Program-made: the position numbers and the translations under genes
Notes under the pieces: generated by a model
What the model saw: only the letters and a program-made list of their open reading frames with translations
Databases searched by the model: none
Told to the model about the DNA's origin: nothing
Origin: Sabellastarte sp. h YS-2021
Taxonomy: Eukaryota; Annelida; Polychaeta; Sabellida; Sabellidae
Assembly (NCBI GenBank): GCA_964017235.1
Contig: OZ024934.1
Location: 82,798,706 to 82,862,705 of the forward strand
DNA length: 64,000 nucleotides
Direction: 5' to 3'
In this document: in pieces, positions 1-12,800 of the stretch
How the letters are laid out: each line of letters starts with the position of its first letter
Numbering within the stretch: position 1 is the first letter of the stretch

Positions 1-1049
1 AGTGTTATTGGGTTTCTTCACGGCCACATGTTTTCCATCAAGGGCTCCCAGGGCATGTGGAATATTCCATCTGATCCTGAATTCCCTCTCCAGTTCTTTC
101 CACTCATCTGGAGTAGTGGGACATTTGAGGTGCTCCCTGCTGAACTCATCCTGGATGGCCCTGCAGACCTCTAGAAACTTGGAGATGGTGGATCTGCCAA
201 CCCTGAACTGACAGGATAATGATATGTAGGACTCTCCAGTGGTCAGATATCTGAGGATGAGGGCTAACTTCTCGCCAACACTGATTTGGAGCTCTGTAGT
301 TGGTGGCCTGCCTGTCTAGACGTGGTTTCAGTCTTGTCTTGGCATATAATTCAGCCATAATGTTGTGGTAGGTCCCCCCCTCTCCTCTCTCTGTAGTAGC
401 CATGGCCTGACCCACATGTTGTGCCTTCTTCTATGGTCTCTGTATGGGTGCGAGTGGTGGTGGTATTTGAGGTGCTGGTGATGGTGGTTGCTGTGGTCGA
501 CGTAGAAATAGGAAATACATCATTATTTGTAACTGAATAAAAACCAAAAAAGCCCTAAGTTGTTGTTGAAGCTGTCTTCCATTAAAATGTGGCATCCTGC
601 GTGTGTTCCCAGAAAAGTAATGATCACTAGATTGCCGATTTTATATATATATACCCAGAAAATCCAGCAAATTTAAAAAACAAGAATCGGCGATCGTGGT
701 CTGGGGAAGACTGAGAAGGCCAGAGGACGCCGGGACTTAGTTGTGGGTTAGTCGGGGCTTAATCCCAAGAGGCCTGAGGCGTCCTGGGACCCAGTCGGTA
801 ACTGTACGACTGGATCATGGTTCAAACTGACCAGAAAAAGGGCTTAATTGGTTCTTAGTCGCAGACCAGTCGGGGACTGTCTGGGGCCGCCTGGGGCCTC
901 CTGAGGCTTCCTGAGGCCGATCTGTACTTAATCCCAGACTTCAATACTGATCCAGTATTCCCGCCCATTTTTGCTTTTTTTTCACCAACTGTCCACAATT
1001 AAGGGTCACCGACAGGATCGGGGCTTAATCCTTTGGTGGAACAGGGGCA
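1..1049 (-). pseudogene. Decayed Harbinger transposon end with 5' part of transposase gene
   Basis: This stretch aligns base by base with the transposase-proximal end of the full Harbinger element at 36,076-37,140. It starts inside the transposase gene at the window edge and runs through its 5' part, the TATA-rich leader (about 642-655), the GC-rich subterminal region and the terminal inverted repeat ending GGAACAGGGGCA. Compared with the intact copy it lacks about 60 bp near 340, has substitutions and small indels, and no long open frame remains. The next bases are TTA (1050-1052), a possible 3-bp target duplication of the TWA type used by PIF/Harbinger elements. The other end is outside the window. 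Confidence 0.85.
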
Positions 1050-1074
1050 TTAGATTGAAAAAAAATATTGTTTG

Positions 1075-1400
1075 GACTATCTATCTGAAACCCTGAGGTG
1101 TAGGAAGTTGATACTTGGTGTGCACATTAGGTAGGGAGTGTAGGTGTGAAATGTCATGATGTGACCTTGAGTTGCCTTTTGACCTTTAGGTAATGACCTT
1201 GACTGTTAAAATGTTGTCTGGGTTATATCTTGGACACTGTACAACATAGGAAGTTGATACTTGGTTGGGAAATTGGTCAGAGGGTGTAGGTGTGCAAGGT
1301 CATAATGTAAACTTGATTTCACATCTGACCTTGTCTTAGTGACCATGACCCTTAAAATTTTTTCCAGGCCATATCTAAATTAGTAGGTTGAAAATACAGA
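1075..1400 (-). repeat. Tandem-core dispersed element, about 148-bp units rich in TGACCT
   Basis: Two diverged copies of a unit of about 148 bp start near 1097 and 1245, each with 'aggaagttgatacttgg' followed by clustered TGACCT/GGTCA half-sites. The reverse complement matches the array at 54,190-54,545, so this is a second, more decayed copy of the same dispersed family in opposite orientation. The 3' arm with microsatellite and hairpin seen at 54.5 kb is missing; the Harbinger end at 1049 lies at about that point. Confidence 0.7.
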
Positions 1401-1450
1401 AGCTCATGGATGACCAATTATCAATGTCCTTGAGGTTCTTTAGCCTGCCA

Positions 1451-1685
1451 CTAGTTTATTTATTTATTTGGGGTTTTATGTCACTTTCAACACTGTACAG
1501 GTCATATCACAACCGGTAGTTGGAAGGACAGAGGAAACCAGTACATACAGTTCGTTAGTATTCTGTACTGTAAACTGCCAACCAACGGCAAGCAACTACC
1601 AGCTTTACCACTTCAGGCCATGATGGGGATCGAACCCCGGCCTCAGAGGTGGGAGGTATTACCACTCTGCCACCGTGGCCCCATC
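1451..1685 (-). repeat. tRNA-derived SINE (family A), full length with target-site duplication
   Basis: On the minus strand the head begins near 1682 and shows a pol III A box (TGGCAGAGTGG) and B box (GGTTCGATCC) at tRNA-like spacing, followed by a non-tRNA body and a tail near 1455 of the form '..cataaaaccccaaataaa'. The decamer TAGCCTGCCA flanks the element at 1441-1450 and 1686-1695, consistent with retroposition. The body matches 39,349-39,578. It is not a functional tRNA gene. Confidence 0.85.
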
Positions 1686-1737
1686 TAGCCTGCCATGTAC
1701 TAGGGATAGGAGACAATGACAGAAAACTGCCACTTTA

Positions 1738-1840
1738 GGTGGTCATCCGAGCTACTATATTTCTGCCTGCGCCTGTGTTTGAACAGAAGTCCTCTGTGTC
1801 CCTAGGTGAGTGTGTTACCCACTAGGCCACAGTAGCAGAT
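1738..1840 (-). repeat. Fragment of a tRNA-related SINE
   Basis: The reverse complement has an A-box-like stretch (GTGGCCTAGTGGGTAAC, near 1825) and, about 40 bp on, a weak B-box-like GTTCAAAC. It resembles the family-B SINE heads at 40,085 and 46,221 but the body is gone. Confidence 0.5.
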
Positions 1841-1854
1841 AGCCACATGGAATA

Positions 1855-2510
1855 TACCAGTTACTAACTTGAATATACAAGTTAATAACTTAATTGAATA
1901 TACCAGTATGCTAACTGGAATACCTGAGTTAGCTAACTGGAATATACAAGCTACTAAGTTGAATATACCAGTATGAGTTATTAACTTGAGTATACCAGTA
2001 AGCTAACTGGAATCAAAGAGTTATTAACTTGAATATATCAGTTAGCTATCTGAAAGATACCAATTACTAATTTGAATATATCAGTTAGCTAACTGAAATA
2101 TACGAGTTACTGACTAGAATATATAGGAAGGTTATTGAAATATAAAAGTTACTGAGTTGAATATACCAGTTGGCTTACTGAAGTAGATGAGTTAATAACT
2201 GGAATATGCAAGTTAGTAACTTGAATATACCAGGCTGTTAACTGGAATACATAAGTTCCTAATTTGAATAAACCAGTTAGCTAACTGAAACATACAAGTT
2301 ACTTACTTGAATATACCAGTTAGCTAACTGGAAAGGCAGGTTATTAACGAATTACTAATTTGAATAATTCAGTTACCTAATTTAAATACAGGAATTAACT
2401 AACCTGAATATACCAGTAAGCTAACTTAAATATACAAGTTAGCTAACTGGAATATACCAGTTAGTTACTGGAATATACAAGATAACTAACTAGAATCTAT
2501 GAATAACTGG
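1855..2510. repeat. Short-unit AT-rich array built from AGTTAGCTAACT palindromes
   Basis: About 650 bp of degenerate units of roughly 19-22 bp with the theme 'gaatatacCAGTTAGCTAACTG'. The core CAGTTAGCTAACTG is its own reverse complement, so neighbouring units can pair. Units vary in length and no coding frame is kept. A loosely similar stretch lies at 37,970-38,330. Confidence 0.8.
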
Positions 2511-2599
2511 CATTCACTTATTGTATCCACCGGATACCACTTTCGCGGGGGTACGCCGCCGCCGCCACCGTATGTGGCACCACCGTATGTATACAGTGG

Positions 2600-4255
2600 A
2601 GAAACACTCAGTGACCCATGTCCCTAGTGGAGGATGGGAGAGGAGAGGAGGATCTTCGCGATGTATGCAGTTGGGGACGCTCAGTGACACATGTCCTCAG
2701 TGGGGGATGGGAGAGGAGAGGAGGATCTGTGCCATGTACGCAGTGGGGGATGCTCAGTGACACATGTCCCTAGTGGGGGATGGTGGAGGAGAGGAAGAGC
2801 TCTGGCATGTACGCAGTGGGGGACACTCACTCACATATGTCCCCAGTGGGGGATGGGGGAGGACAGGAGGAGCTCTGCCATGTACGCAGTGGGGGATGCT
2901 CAGTGACACATGTCCCTAGTGGGGGATGATAGAGGAGAGGAGGAGCTCTGGCATGTACGCAGTGGGGGACACTCAGTGACTCATGTCCCTAGTGGGGGAT
3001 GGGAGAGGAGAGGAGGATCTGTGCCATGTACGCAGTGGGGGATGCTCAGTGACACATGTCCCCAGTGGGGGATGGTGGAGGAGAGGAGGATCTGTGTCAT
3101 GTACACAGTGGGGGATGCTCAGTGACACATGTCCCCAGTGGGGGATGGGGGAGGAGAAGAGGAGCTCTGGCATGTACGCAGTGGGGGATGCTCAGTGACA
3201 CATGTCCTCAGTGGGGGATGGGAGAGGAGAGGAGGAGCTCTGCCATGTACGCAGTGGGGGATGCTCAGTGACACATGTCCCTAGTGGGGGATGGGGGAGG
3301 AGAGGAGGATCTGTGCCATGTACGCAGTGGGGGATGCTCAGTGACACATGTCCCCAGTGGGGGATGGGGGAGGAGAAGAGGAGCTCTGGCATGTACGCAG
3401 TGAGGGATGCTCAGTGACACATGTCCTCAGTGGGGGATGGGAGAGGAGAGGAGGATCTGTGCCATGTACGCAGTGGGGGATGCTCAGTGACACATGTCTC
3501 CAGTGGGGGATGGGGGAGGAGAAGAGGAGCTGTGCCATGTACGCAGTGGGGGATGCTCAGTGACACATGTCCCCAGTGGGGGATGGTGGAGGAGAGGAGG
3601 AGCTCTGGCATGTACGCAGTGGGGGACACTCAGTGACACATGTCCCTAGTGGGGGATGGGGGAGGAGAGGAGGATCTGTGCCATGTACGCAGTGGGGGAT
3701 GCTCAGTGACACATGTCCCCAGTGGGGGATGGTGGAGGAGAGGAGGAGCTCTGGCATGTACGCAGTGGGGGACGCTCAGTGACACATGTCCCTAGTGGGG
3801 GATGGGGGAGGAGAGGAGGATCTGTGCCATGTACGCAGTGGGGGATGCTCAGTGACACATGTCCCCAGTGGGGGATGGGGGAGGAGAAGAGGAGCTCTGG
3901 CATGTACGCAGTGGGGGATGCTCAGTGACACATGTCCTCAGTGGGGGATGGGAGAGGAGAGGAGGATCTGTGCCATGTACGCAGTGGGGGATGCTCAGTG
4001 ACACATGTCCCCAGTGGGGGATGGGGGAGGAGAAGAGGAGCTCTGGCATGTACGCAGTGGGGGATGCTCAGTGACACATGTCCTCAGTGGGGGATGGGAG
4101 AGGAGAGGAGGATCTGTGTCATGTACGCAGTGGGGGATGCTCAGTGACACATGTCCCTAGTGGGGGATGGTGGAGGAGAGGAGGAGCTCTGGCATGTACG
4201 CAGTGGGGGACACTCACTCACATATGTCCCCAGTGGGGGATGGGGGAGGAGAGGG
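2600..4255. repeat. 73-bp GC-rich minisatellite, about 22 copies
   Basis: A 73-bp unit recurs almost exactly: cagtgacacatgtcc(c/t), then agtgggggatggg, then ggaggag(a/g)aggag, then a variable part, then catgtacgcagtggggg. The variable part alternates between 'gagctctggcatg' and 'gatctgtgccatg' types, so many stretches repeat best at 146 bp, a dimeric higher-order pattern. Because 73 is not a multiple of 3, all frames are cycled; the many roughly 71-codon open frames on both strands are by-products, not genes. The array ends at 4255 by running into unrelated sequence. Confidence 0.95.
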
Positions 4256-4415
4256 GGACCAAATCTGTTACTATCTTTTCTGAATGATATGTTTGTGTTC
4301 TATAATGTTATACTCGTATTGTGTGACAAATAAAAGCTAACATTTCATTGATCTATTTTTTTCTGTTCAAATAATGATTTCTCTTTGAGGCATCTCCCAT
4401 TACGGACATAACGTG

Positions 4416-4433
4416 GTGGGGGACGTCCCCCAC
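4416..4433. repeat. 18-bp perfect palindrome beside the minisatellite
   Basis: GTGGGGGACGTCCCCCAC equals its own reverse complement. It lies 160 bp past the 73-bp array in a GC-rich patch (4390-4510) that also contains 'ctacgtacat', resembling an inverted half unit of that array. It could be a remnant of an inverted unit. No function is inferred. Confidence 0.6.
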
Positions 4434-4691
4434 TACGTACATACCATCCACCATCGCGCGCACTCACTTCAGCGATGAGGATGCCTCTCAAACTTTGACC
4501 CACACCGGAAACAAAACACACCGAGGTGGTTTCTAAACCATGGAAAAGTGACGGAGACGGAAAATAGCACATTGAAACTTATTTATTGCATTTGCATAAG
4601 TACAACAGGCTTCACCATTATTATTTCAGGGTTCAAACTGAAATACTATTAGGACATATTGTGATTAATTTTCTGCTATATATGAGCATTG

Positions 4692-5565
4692 TACGGAGCC
4701 CATAACAGGACATGGTAAAATAAAAATTGCACCATGTATTAAGTCGTGCGCACGAGATGATCTCGTGATAACGAGAAAATAAGTTGTGATAATGAGATGA
4801 TCTCATTAGGACCACTTGTTTTCTTGATATCACAAGATCATCTGGTACTCACCAGATGATTTTGTGCTCACTAAATAAAGTGGTGATCACCAGATAAAGT
4901 AGTTACAAAATAAGTAATGAGCACTAGTTTATGTGGTGATCACCACTTATTATGTTGTTATCAACAGATGAAGTAGTGAGCACTACATTATCTGGTGCTA
5001 ACCAGATCATGCTATTATCACTAGTTCACCTTGTGCTCACCACTTCATCTAGTGATCACCAATTGATATGGTGCTCACTACTTATTTTCTTGTTATCACC
5101 AGATGATGTGGTGAGCCTAAGATGATCTGGTTATAACTAAATGATGTGGTGATCAATACTTCATCTTGTGATAACAAAAAAAAAATAAGTAGTGAGCACC
5201 ACATAAACTAGTGCTCACTACTTATTATGTCGTGATAACTACTTTATCTGGTGATCCCCACTTTATCTAGTGAGCACAAGATCATCTGGTGAGCACCAGA
5301 TGATCTTGTGATATCAAGAAAACAAGTGGTGCTAATGAGATGATCTCATTATCACAAGATGATCTTGATATCACAAGATGACCTCATTATCACCAGATTA
5401 TCTTGATATCATGAGATGATCTTGTTATCATGACTTATTATCTCATTATAATGAGATCATCTTGTGCGCATGACTTATTTTCTCGTTATCACGAGATCAT
5501 CTTGTGCGCACGACTTAATACATGGTACAATTTTTATTTTACCATATCCTATTAAGGGCTCTGTA
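4692..5565. mobile_element. Foldback MITE, 874 bp, with GCATTG target-site duplication
   Basis: The ends are inverted copies about 95 bp long: TAC(G/A)GAGCCC, then ggtaaaataaaaattg, then ccatgtattaagtcgtgcgcac, then gatgatctcgtgataacgag. The outer 6 bp GCATTG occur at 4686-4691 and 5566-5571 (a 7th base T matches if the boundary is shifted). The interior is a lattice of short palindromic words such as GTGATCACC, GATGATCT and GTGAGCACC repeated every 15-25 bp in both orientations, so almost the whole element can fold on itself. No open frame of note; non-autonomous. The duplication length does not decide the superfamily. Confidence 0.85.
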
Positions 5566-5571
5566 GCATTG

Positions 5572-7800
5572 TGCAGTTAATAATGAATATTTTGGTTGCT
5601 GTTTTATTAAAATCAGACAAATATTAATCATTTTACAGGGATTTTAACAAAACCTTTGATTTTCCAGTGTTATTTAATTGGGCGATTTTTTTTCTCCCAG
5701 TGTTACTTAATTGGGCGATTTTTTTCTGTGGACGTTGTTGTTCAATATCTTTCTTTTCAGATATCTTATGTTATGTTTCCAGTTTAATTTTCTCTAAACG
5801 AGTATTCTACACATAATTAGGAAGAATTTGGTGGTTATCTTATTAAAATCTAATAAGACAACCACATACTGTCTAAGGCTTGGCAATAAAGATAAAAAAG
5901 CCATCACTGTACCAATGGATTTTTCTATTATTCTCACGCTGGACAGCAGTTAAGGCTGTCATATTGTTCAACTGATTCTAATGATTCACACAGTGATACC
6001 AAATTGAAATGGTTAATGAATGACCATTCTAGCCCGTTTGAATTTAATGATATGGGCTGACAACAGCAAACCAGATTACCCAAAGAGAACCAAGCTTTGC
6101 TAAGGTTACACACAGTACAAGAGTGTTGAAAAAATAAAAAAATAAATAAATATGCACCACTCCAACAGGCATCTGGTGATACTGGCAGTACTGATGATAC
6201 TTCGGAAAAGATTAGGTTTACTGTGTCTCAAACATCAAACATGATAGTAATGTGTTGCCACATACTGTCTGAAGGCCTAGCAACAAAGATAAAACAGTTT
6301 CAATTCAAGTTTCAAAGCAGTTGAGAGATACAGGTCTTGAAAACAATAGCATTAATAATGATATTAAATATGTCTGGAATATATGACCACAAAGTTACAT
6401 TTAAAGATATGTAAAACACTTTGCAGTGTCCTGTTTTAAAGCCTGTAAAATGACGGGGACAAATTTTAGTGTCGTTCCAGACTACAATTGAAATTTATTA
6501 GCTGGTATCACAAGTTGACACTCTCCTAGATATTTCGTCACATACAATGCCACTATGCCAGTATATCTTTTAACAAGGACATTGTTGATGGAAATAGAGT
6601 GTTCAGTGACCACATGAGGTCATTGAATTATTGATTTTCTCTGTATTCTACAGAACTGGTTTGGTTAGTACTGATGTTTCTTATACTCTGCTGAAGTGAT
6701 CTGTTTACAGATTTTGGGGGAAAATACCCTGAGCTTCTAGAACCTTGTATAAAGTTCTTTTCTTGTAAATGTATTGACATATTTACATTTCTTCTAGTAC
6801 CTGCCACAGTCACTTCTATATTGGTGTGCTATATCGCCAGAAGTCTTTGAATTTGCTATACTTATATGTGTCAAGTGGATATAAACTGCTTGTTATTTAC
6901 ATTTTGTGGTAAACTCTTATGAGAGTTAACTCTGAAAATCTGGATATAGATATTTTGTGTTAGTAGACCTTAACATTATTCAATTATGTAAACTCATTTA
7001 TGCCACACTACATGGGATTACACATACCTCTCATATATGAGATGATGATGAAGGTGATGATGCATTTTACATGGCTATTGAGATAAACAAAATTCTAGAT
7101 TGGTTAAAATCAGGCTTTCCTTTTGATTTTATGTCACTCTTGTCAGCTTCAATTTACTGAGATTAATCTGCCTCGATCTGCATTAACATTCTAAGGATAT
7201 GTTCAGACATGCATTTATGAAGAACTTATAAGCATGTTGTCATGTTTTGACCTTTTGATAGTAATTCCAGTAACAGTTTGTAACTAGAGACAAAGCTTGA
7301 AACCTTGAAATATCCACCGAGTGATGATATTATCAATTTGGTAAAGCAAGTGGGCTCTGCATCAGCTCAAGATTGACCCAAGGGACATAGATTTGTTTGG
7401 ACTAAAGCAAAATAAATACTTCCTTGATCCAAGTGTCACATTCAGATTTCACTACATCTCCATATTTCCCTCTAAAAGTGATACAAAAGACCCCAGAGGA
7501 TAGAAAATAACTCAAAATGGCAATAACGTCCTCTGAAATTACACTGACTTCATTGAAGTTCATTCATTTTTGGTTTACCTTCAGAAATGAATATTTCACA
7601 TTTATCAATTGTGAAGATTTGTTTAGTAGGGTATTCCTCTGTACAAAGAGTTATACAAAAAGAAATTCCAGTGTATAATTTCGATCATCATAACTGACCT
7701 CTGTGAAGATGAATCTCACAGGATGATCAGGATACTTATACTTGGCCAGGAAATCCAGATACAAGGGACAAATTCAATCTATATAAATATGATGTTTGAT
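5572..7800. other. Non-coding interval with minor duplications
   Basis: No supported gene. Visible structure: a 38-40-bp tandem duplication at about 5665-5735 (tgttacttaattgggcgattt) and two copies of a 35-bp phrase (ccacatactgtct..gg) near 5866 and 6258 in direct orientation, perhaps from an old element. Open frames here are short and have no splice or protein support. Confidence 0.5.
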
Positions 7801-7802
7801 TT

Positions 7803-7998
7803 CTCTATTTGGGTTTTGATGTCGCTTTCAACACTGTATAGGTCATATCGTGCTGGGTAGTTTTATGGGCAGAGGAAACCAGTCCATAAAGTTGATCAAG
7901 GTTCTGTACTGCCAACTGCCGGCCACAGGGTTCGGGGTTTGAACCACCAACCTCAGATGTGGGAGGGGAGTGTGTTACCACTGCACTGCCATTGCCCC
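7803..7998 (-). repeat. tRNA-derived SINE (family A), diverged copy
   Basis: Same body and tail as 1451-1685 (tail at 7810-7845: ttgggttttgatgtcgctttcaacac; head near 7998 reading GGGGCAATGGCAGTGCAGTGG on the minus strand). The B box is degraded and the middle has small deletions. Confidence 0.75.
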
Positions 7999-8035
7999 TT
8001 ATATGCTCTTTTAAACAGGTCTGTATGCACTATAC

Positions 8036-8165
8036 ATTCTAATTATTTTTAAGAATTTTCTATGCAGTCTACTGTTTCCTGAGAAAAGAAAAATTCTTTG
8101 TATGCACCACATTCTTATTATTTTTAAGAATTTTCTATGAAGTCTACTGTTTTCTGAGAAAAAAC
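8036..8165. repeat. Tandem duplication of about 74 bp
   Basis: Two adjacent copies of 'ttatttttaagaattttctatg.agtctactgttt.ctgagaaaa' start near 8042 and 8115. The second copy carries a few substitutions. Confidence 0.75.
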
Positions 8166-8966
8166 AAATATTTTAGAAAATGAGTCAATCAATAGAACAG
8201 CTGTGCAGAAAATAGGTGGTATTAGTATATTTTCTCTTGTTGATTAACATGACAGCATTGGATGTTACAAAAAGTGCACTGAAACTACATATTCATGGCA
8301 CATCTGACTAATTATTGTGCTGAGAACTTATCTCCGTCAAAACAAACACTAATCTTAGTGGATATGGATCATAATATTTACCTCAATTTAAGAGCTAGTT
8401 CCACTAAACTGGAATCTACTAAAAGGCCTTTAACAGACAAAAACAAATAGAGTACACAGATATTTGGTTAGAGGTTTAATTCACAAAAAATTATATTATT
8501 TAATTCACAAACTATTATATTATAAACATATTCAATGAAAATCTCTACAAAACTGTGGGCAGATAAGTGGATAACTCATTATACACTTAAAATAACGAAG
8601 TTTCACATTTTTGTTTGATGCACACAGGATTTTAATGAAGGCTTTCGTTTATAATCGTTGGAAAACATTTTAATAACTGTTGGCAAAAGATGATTCTTAA
8701 GTGTTTGCAGAGTGTGTACAAATGATGAAGCTTTTTTCGTCCAGTTATTCTTTGATTGTCATGATTTAAAACACTATGTGTTTTAATTTCTGCTTGAATA
8801 AGAATGAAAATTGTTCTATAAATGAGTTTAAATATACAAGAAATCATTTTTTGGTTATTTACAATAACATGTCAGGTAAAGACCTGATTAATCATGCTAA
8901 TCCTGCATACAAAGAGATTTGCACTTACATATATACACCAAAAGAGAAACACAAGATAGAGTGTCA

Positions 8967-8972
8967 TTTATT
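8967..8972 (-). other. Possible polyadenylation signal for the Reeler gene
   Basis: AATAAA on the minus strand, about 750 bp after the stop codon of the Reeler gene at 9726. It is the first canonical hexamer I noticed downstream. AT-rich sequence produces such hexamers by chance, so this is weak. Confidence 0.25.
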
Positions 8973-9725
8973 CTTTGTAAAACCTGTGTTTTTTCAGTAA
9001 GTATATATTTCAATGTGATGCCTACTATAAAAAGTTGAATATTTAAGCTTCTCCAAAAGCAATTAAAACCAGTTTCTATGAACATTCAACACAGTTAAAA
9101 TTACAGGGTGTAAATGAAAAACATTTTCATTGGTGGAGCACAATTATATTCTTCAAAGTCAAATATGATATTTACCTTTTGAATAATAGATATAATAAGC
9201 CCAGATTTACAACAAATCAGTTGTGAAACATGTACTGTCCATAAAAGAGGCACCACTAAATGTATGAAAACTATTCTTTGCAAAGTCTTGAGATTTCTTC
9301 TCCATTTCTGAATGGATTGTAATGCAACACGAGCAGAAGCTCTGTAGAAATACCCGTCTAATGATATCTGTACAACATATTAATTGATTATATAGTTTTA
9401 AAAAATACTTACAAAGAATTAGCACTTGTTAATACATTAATACATAAAATTAGCATAATATAGTTGTTACCAGTATTTAAAGTGAAGTTTATGCATCATG
9501 TTGTGGATGGAAAAACTGCATTTTTCCATGCAAATTTTTTATCAGAATTTTACTATACAACACTTCACCTGGAGGTTACTTATACAAGTTGATATTTACA
9601 TAATACAGAATTTGTAAACTTAACACTGAAACCTCTGTATTGTGATAAAAAATTTCTTTAAACTAAAATGTCCCAATGTACATTTTTTATGAGCTCTTTT
9701 CATTTATATTTGATTCTGGATCTTC

Positions 9726-9841
9726 CTACTGGATCCACAGAGACAGAATCCAGACTATTCCTGCACCAAACAGAAGCTCTTTCTTAATGCCAGACCTCTC
9801 AGCACTGCTAGGCGGATATACTGATGGACGGACAGTGGTGT
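9726..9841 (-). CDS. Reeler gene, coding exon 8 (terminal)
   Basis: Residues 311-348 and TAG. Acceptor atccttttgcAG. Encodes a Ser/Pro-rich linker and the hydrophobic tail LLFGAGIVWILSLWIQ with no cytoplasmic charged residues after it, favouring a GPI signal over a transmembrane anchor. Confidence 0.85.
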
Positions 9842-12800
9842 CTGCAAAAGGATATAGGGGTATGAACCAGGGTAAAAAACAAGCAATCAGTTATCCATAA
9901 GTATACATATCCATATGACTGTGCAAATGTGGTATGTGGCTTGCAGGTGCAGCTTGCGATTTTGAAGCATGAGCTGCAATGCAAAATTTGCACTTCTAGC
10001 AAGGAATCTGCCCTTGCAGTATACACTGATAGCTTGCCAGCTTGTGCTTGTAGACCAAAAAAGTTTCCTTTTGTGGCAAATAATTTAACATACATATTTT
10101 TTTGAAATGATGATAATTTCCTTATTTGTGGACAGATTTTGAAAATTCTTTCACCATGATAATTGTATTCAGTTTAACGAGACAAAAATTCTGATACCAA
10201 ATAACCTAAAATAGCTATATTTATTATATGTCCAATCTTGCCTGTGGTAGTGGTAAGAATTGAGTAGTGCTTGGAAAATCCATGCAGGCTGCACTCGCAA
10301 GCTGCATCCATCCAGGTAACTGCATTTTAGTTGTAACCAACTGAATGTAACAGTGTAGCAACTAAGGCAGTTGATGTGGACAGATTTATTGAAATAAAAT
10401 ATAAAATTTCCGTAAAAATAAGCATCTGACTGATTATCAGGTATTTTTATGGAAACAAATATTTTAACAGATTTACAAGTACCTGAGCCGGTATTCATAA
10501 ACATTGCTGAGACCAAATTTTGTCCTAAGTCTTAAGTTTTGGTGTCAAGTCTGAGACCAATTTTGATCTCAAACTACTTGGCTGTTCACAAAATAGTTGA
10601 GACCAAATTTAGTCTCAGATTTGGTTTCAAACTTAAGATTGGTACAGTGTTGCCTCAAACATTTTAACAAAAGTCTCAAGCATTTATATTTCATCTTTAA
10701 TGATGTATATATTTTTGCTATTTATGTTTTCAGATAGAGTAGAAATAATTTACAACATGTAGGAATACTTTGCCCAAACTTTTGTTACAATTTATAGCCA
10801 AAATTTTGGTTTCAAAAAGAAACTTACTTTGAAATACTTTTACAGTGTTTTCTGACTGCATAGCAACAGAGAAGAAGATCATGTGACAGGCAAAGAAATA
10901 CCTACAAATTTTCTTTTTTTCTCATTTAGTTCATTTAGATTTTAACAGGAGTTATAACTTTGTTGTGAATAATAACTCACAAATACACTAATATTTTCAA
11001 AAAAAAACAAACATTGCACTTATTTGCAAGTGTATGACTTGTTTACACAAAAAAGACTTGAGACTCAGCTGATACCAAATCTTGAATCTGAGACTATTTT
11101 TTGTCTCAGACCTAAAATCTCTTTGTGAATATGGCCCCTGGTTGACTAGTTTGGTCTTATTTTCTGAACATGGTTGGTTTGTTTTTGGAATACCCTAGTA
11201 TCATGTTTAATGGCCTCAGGTAGAGTATGGCTTTATTTCCATGTAAAATTTATTCTATTTTAAGTAGAACTGTCACTCATTAAACTGTTCAGTCTACACA
11301 TGCCAAACAACTTACTTACCAACTAGAAAAATGTCTTTTCCTTATGCAAAAAAGCCTCCCACACCAAATAAAGTGTATATTTGTTAAAAAGAAATAGCAG
11401 AGAAAGGCTGAATACTCAAAACTCCTATCACCAATATCATAAAAAACACTCACTTAAGGAGGGTAGTTTGCCTAATTTTTTAAAATCTGCTTATGTTACT
11501 CCCCTTCTCAAAAAAACAAGTATGGACAAAAACGTTCAAGATTCAAGACTTACCTGTTTAGACTAACTGACCCACCACCATAGTCATTCTTCCCTGGTAG
11601 GCACTTACAGAGTTCATAATGACTTTGCCAGGTTCAGGACTGGCCCTTTTGGATTTCAGCACATTAGAGGATTTTCATTGATTTCCTGTTACACAAATGT
11701 TTCTATTACTATTTTTTATTATGAAATAGCCCATTGATGACGGTAACTGTTTCTTGTGCTTAAAACAGTATTTGTCAGAGAGTACTTAAGTGTAGTTAAG
11801 GGAATATACTCCTCCTTCCTGTAACATAAATATGAAAGGTTACTCACATGATCCACATCTAATTGGCTCGTCTTCCTCATCCACCCAGATAGCCCAGCAA
11901 CCAGCACAGTAATTGGAGCTGCAATGTTTAAGTCACACATTTAAATCTCCTCTTATTATAATACTGCTATTTGCAGAAACGTAGTTGTGCAAAATTGAAA
12001 ACAAAATATTTTTGTAACTTTCAACCAGTGTAGGATTTTAGATGCAATCTTATAACATGGATATAAAACAGCACTCAGAGATCAAATACCAAAATTAGTA
12101 ATAGTGAGTAGACTGATAAAAATCTAATCTAATCTAATCTACTGCTTTGCAGGCGCAATATCATCCCCACAAAGGGGAATTTAGTGCGCTAGCTAACAAA
12201 AGTCATTCATCATAAGGAGTGTCGAGGGCCGTTCAATAAAATCCTATAAAGACTGTCAGAGTCTATGCATCTGAGTTCTAGTTCTTATAGGCTGTTGTTG
12301 GGGTGTCATATATGCAGGCACTACTCAGCCAGTGAGGTTCATCACCCCAGTGAAACTTTGTCACTGGTACATTTATGACAATATTAAAGCTTCTTTCCTA
12401 TGAATTTTTAGCATAGAATTATACATTGCTGGCAGGAGCCATTATTCCATTTCTTTAAATAAGAATATTGCTTGTCCCTGAACATTTGATGGCGGGTGAT
12501 TAAATTCACTGGCCACCCAGTTGTGAATATAATGTGAAAATAGGATGAACTTATGTAGCAGCTTCAGTGGCCAATAGAAATTAAGTATGTTGTTCACCTA
12601 CTTTTGGGTAAGCTATAACATAGTCAAATTGCAGACCTGTATACTCATATGCCCTAGCCTGCCATACAGGTTATAACATGTACGAACCCTACGATTTTTG
12701 TGACATTCATGGCCGTGGCCACTTTGTGTGGAAAGTAGATGTTTGCAAGGGCATCTTACTTACAAATCAAGTGAATCTTGTGGCCTGTCCGTTATTTTTA

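Noticed and set aside
1050-1052. TTA as proof of target duplication for the first Harbinger copy
   Set aside because: The other end is outside the window, so the duplication cannot be verified there.
2521-4333. Many overlapping open frames of 60-80 codons on both strands
   Set aside because: They repeat every 73 or 146 bp with the minisatellite and cycle through frames; no start context, splice sites or protein features.
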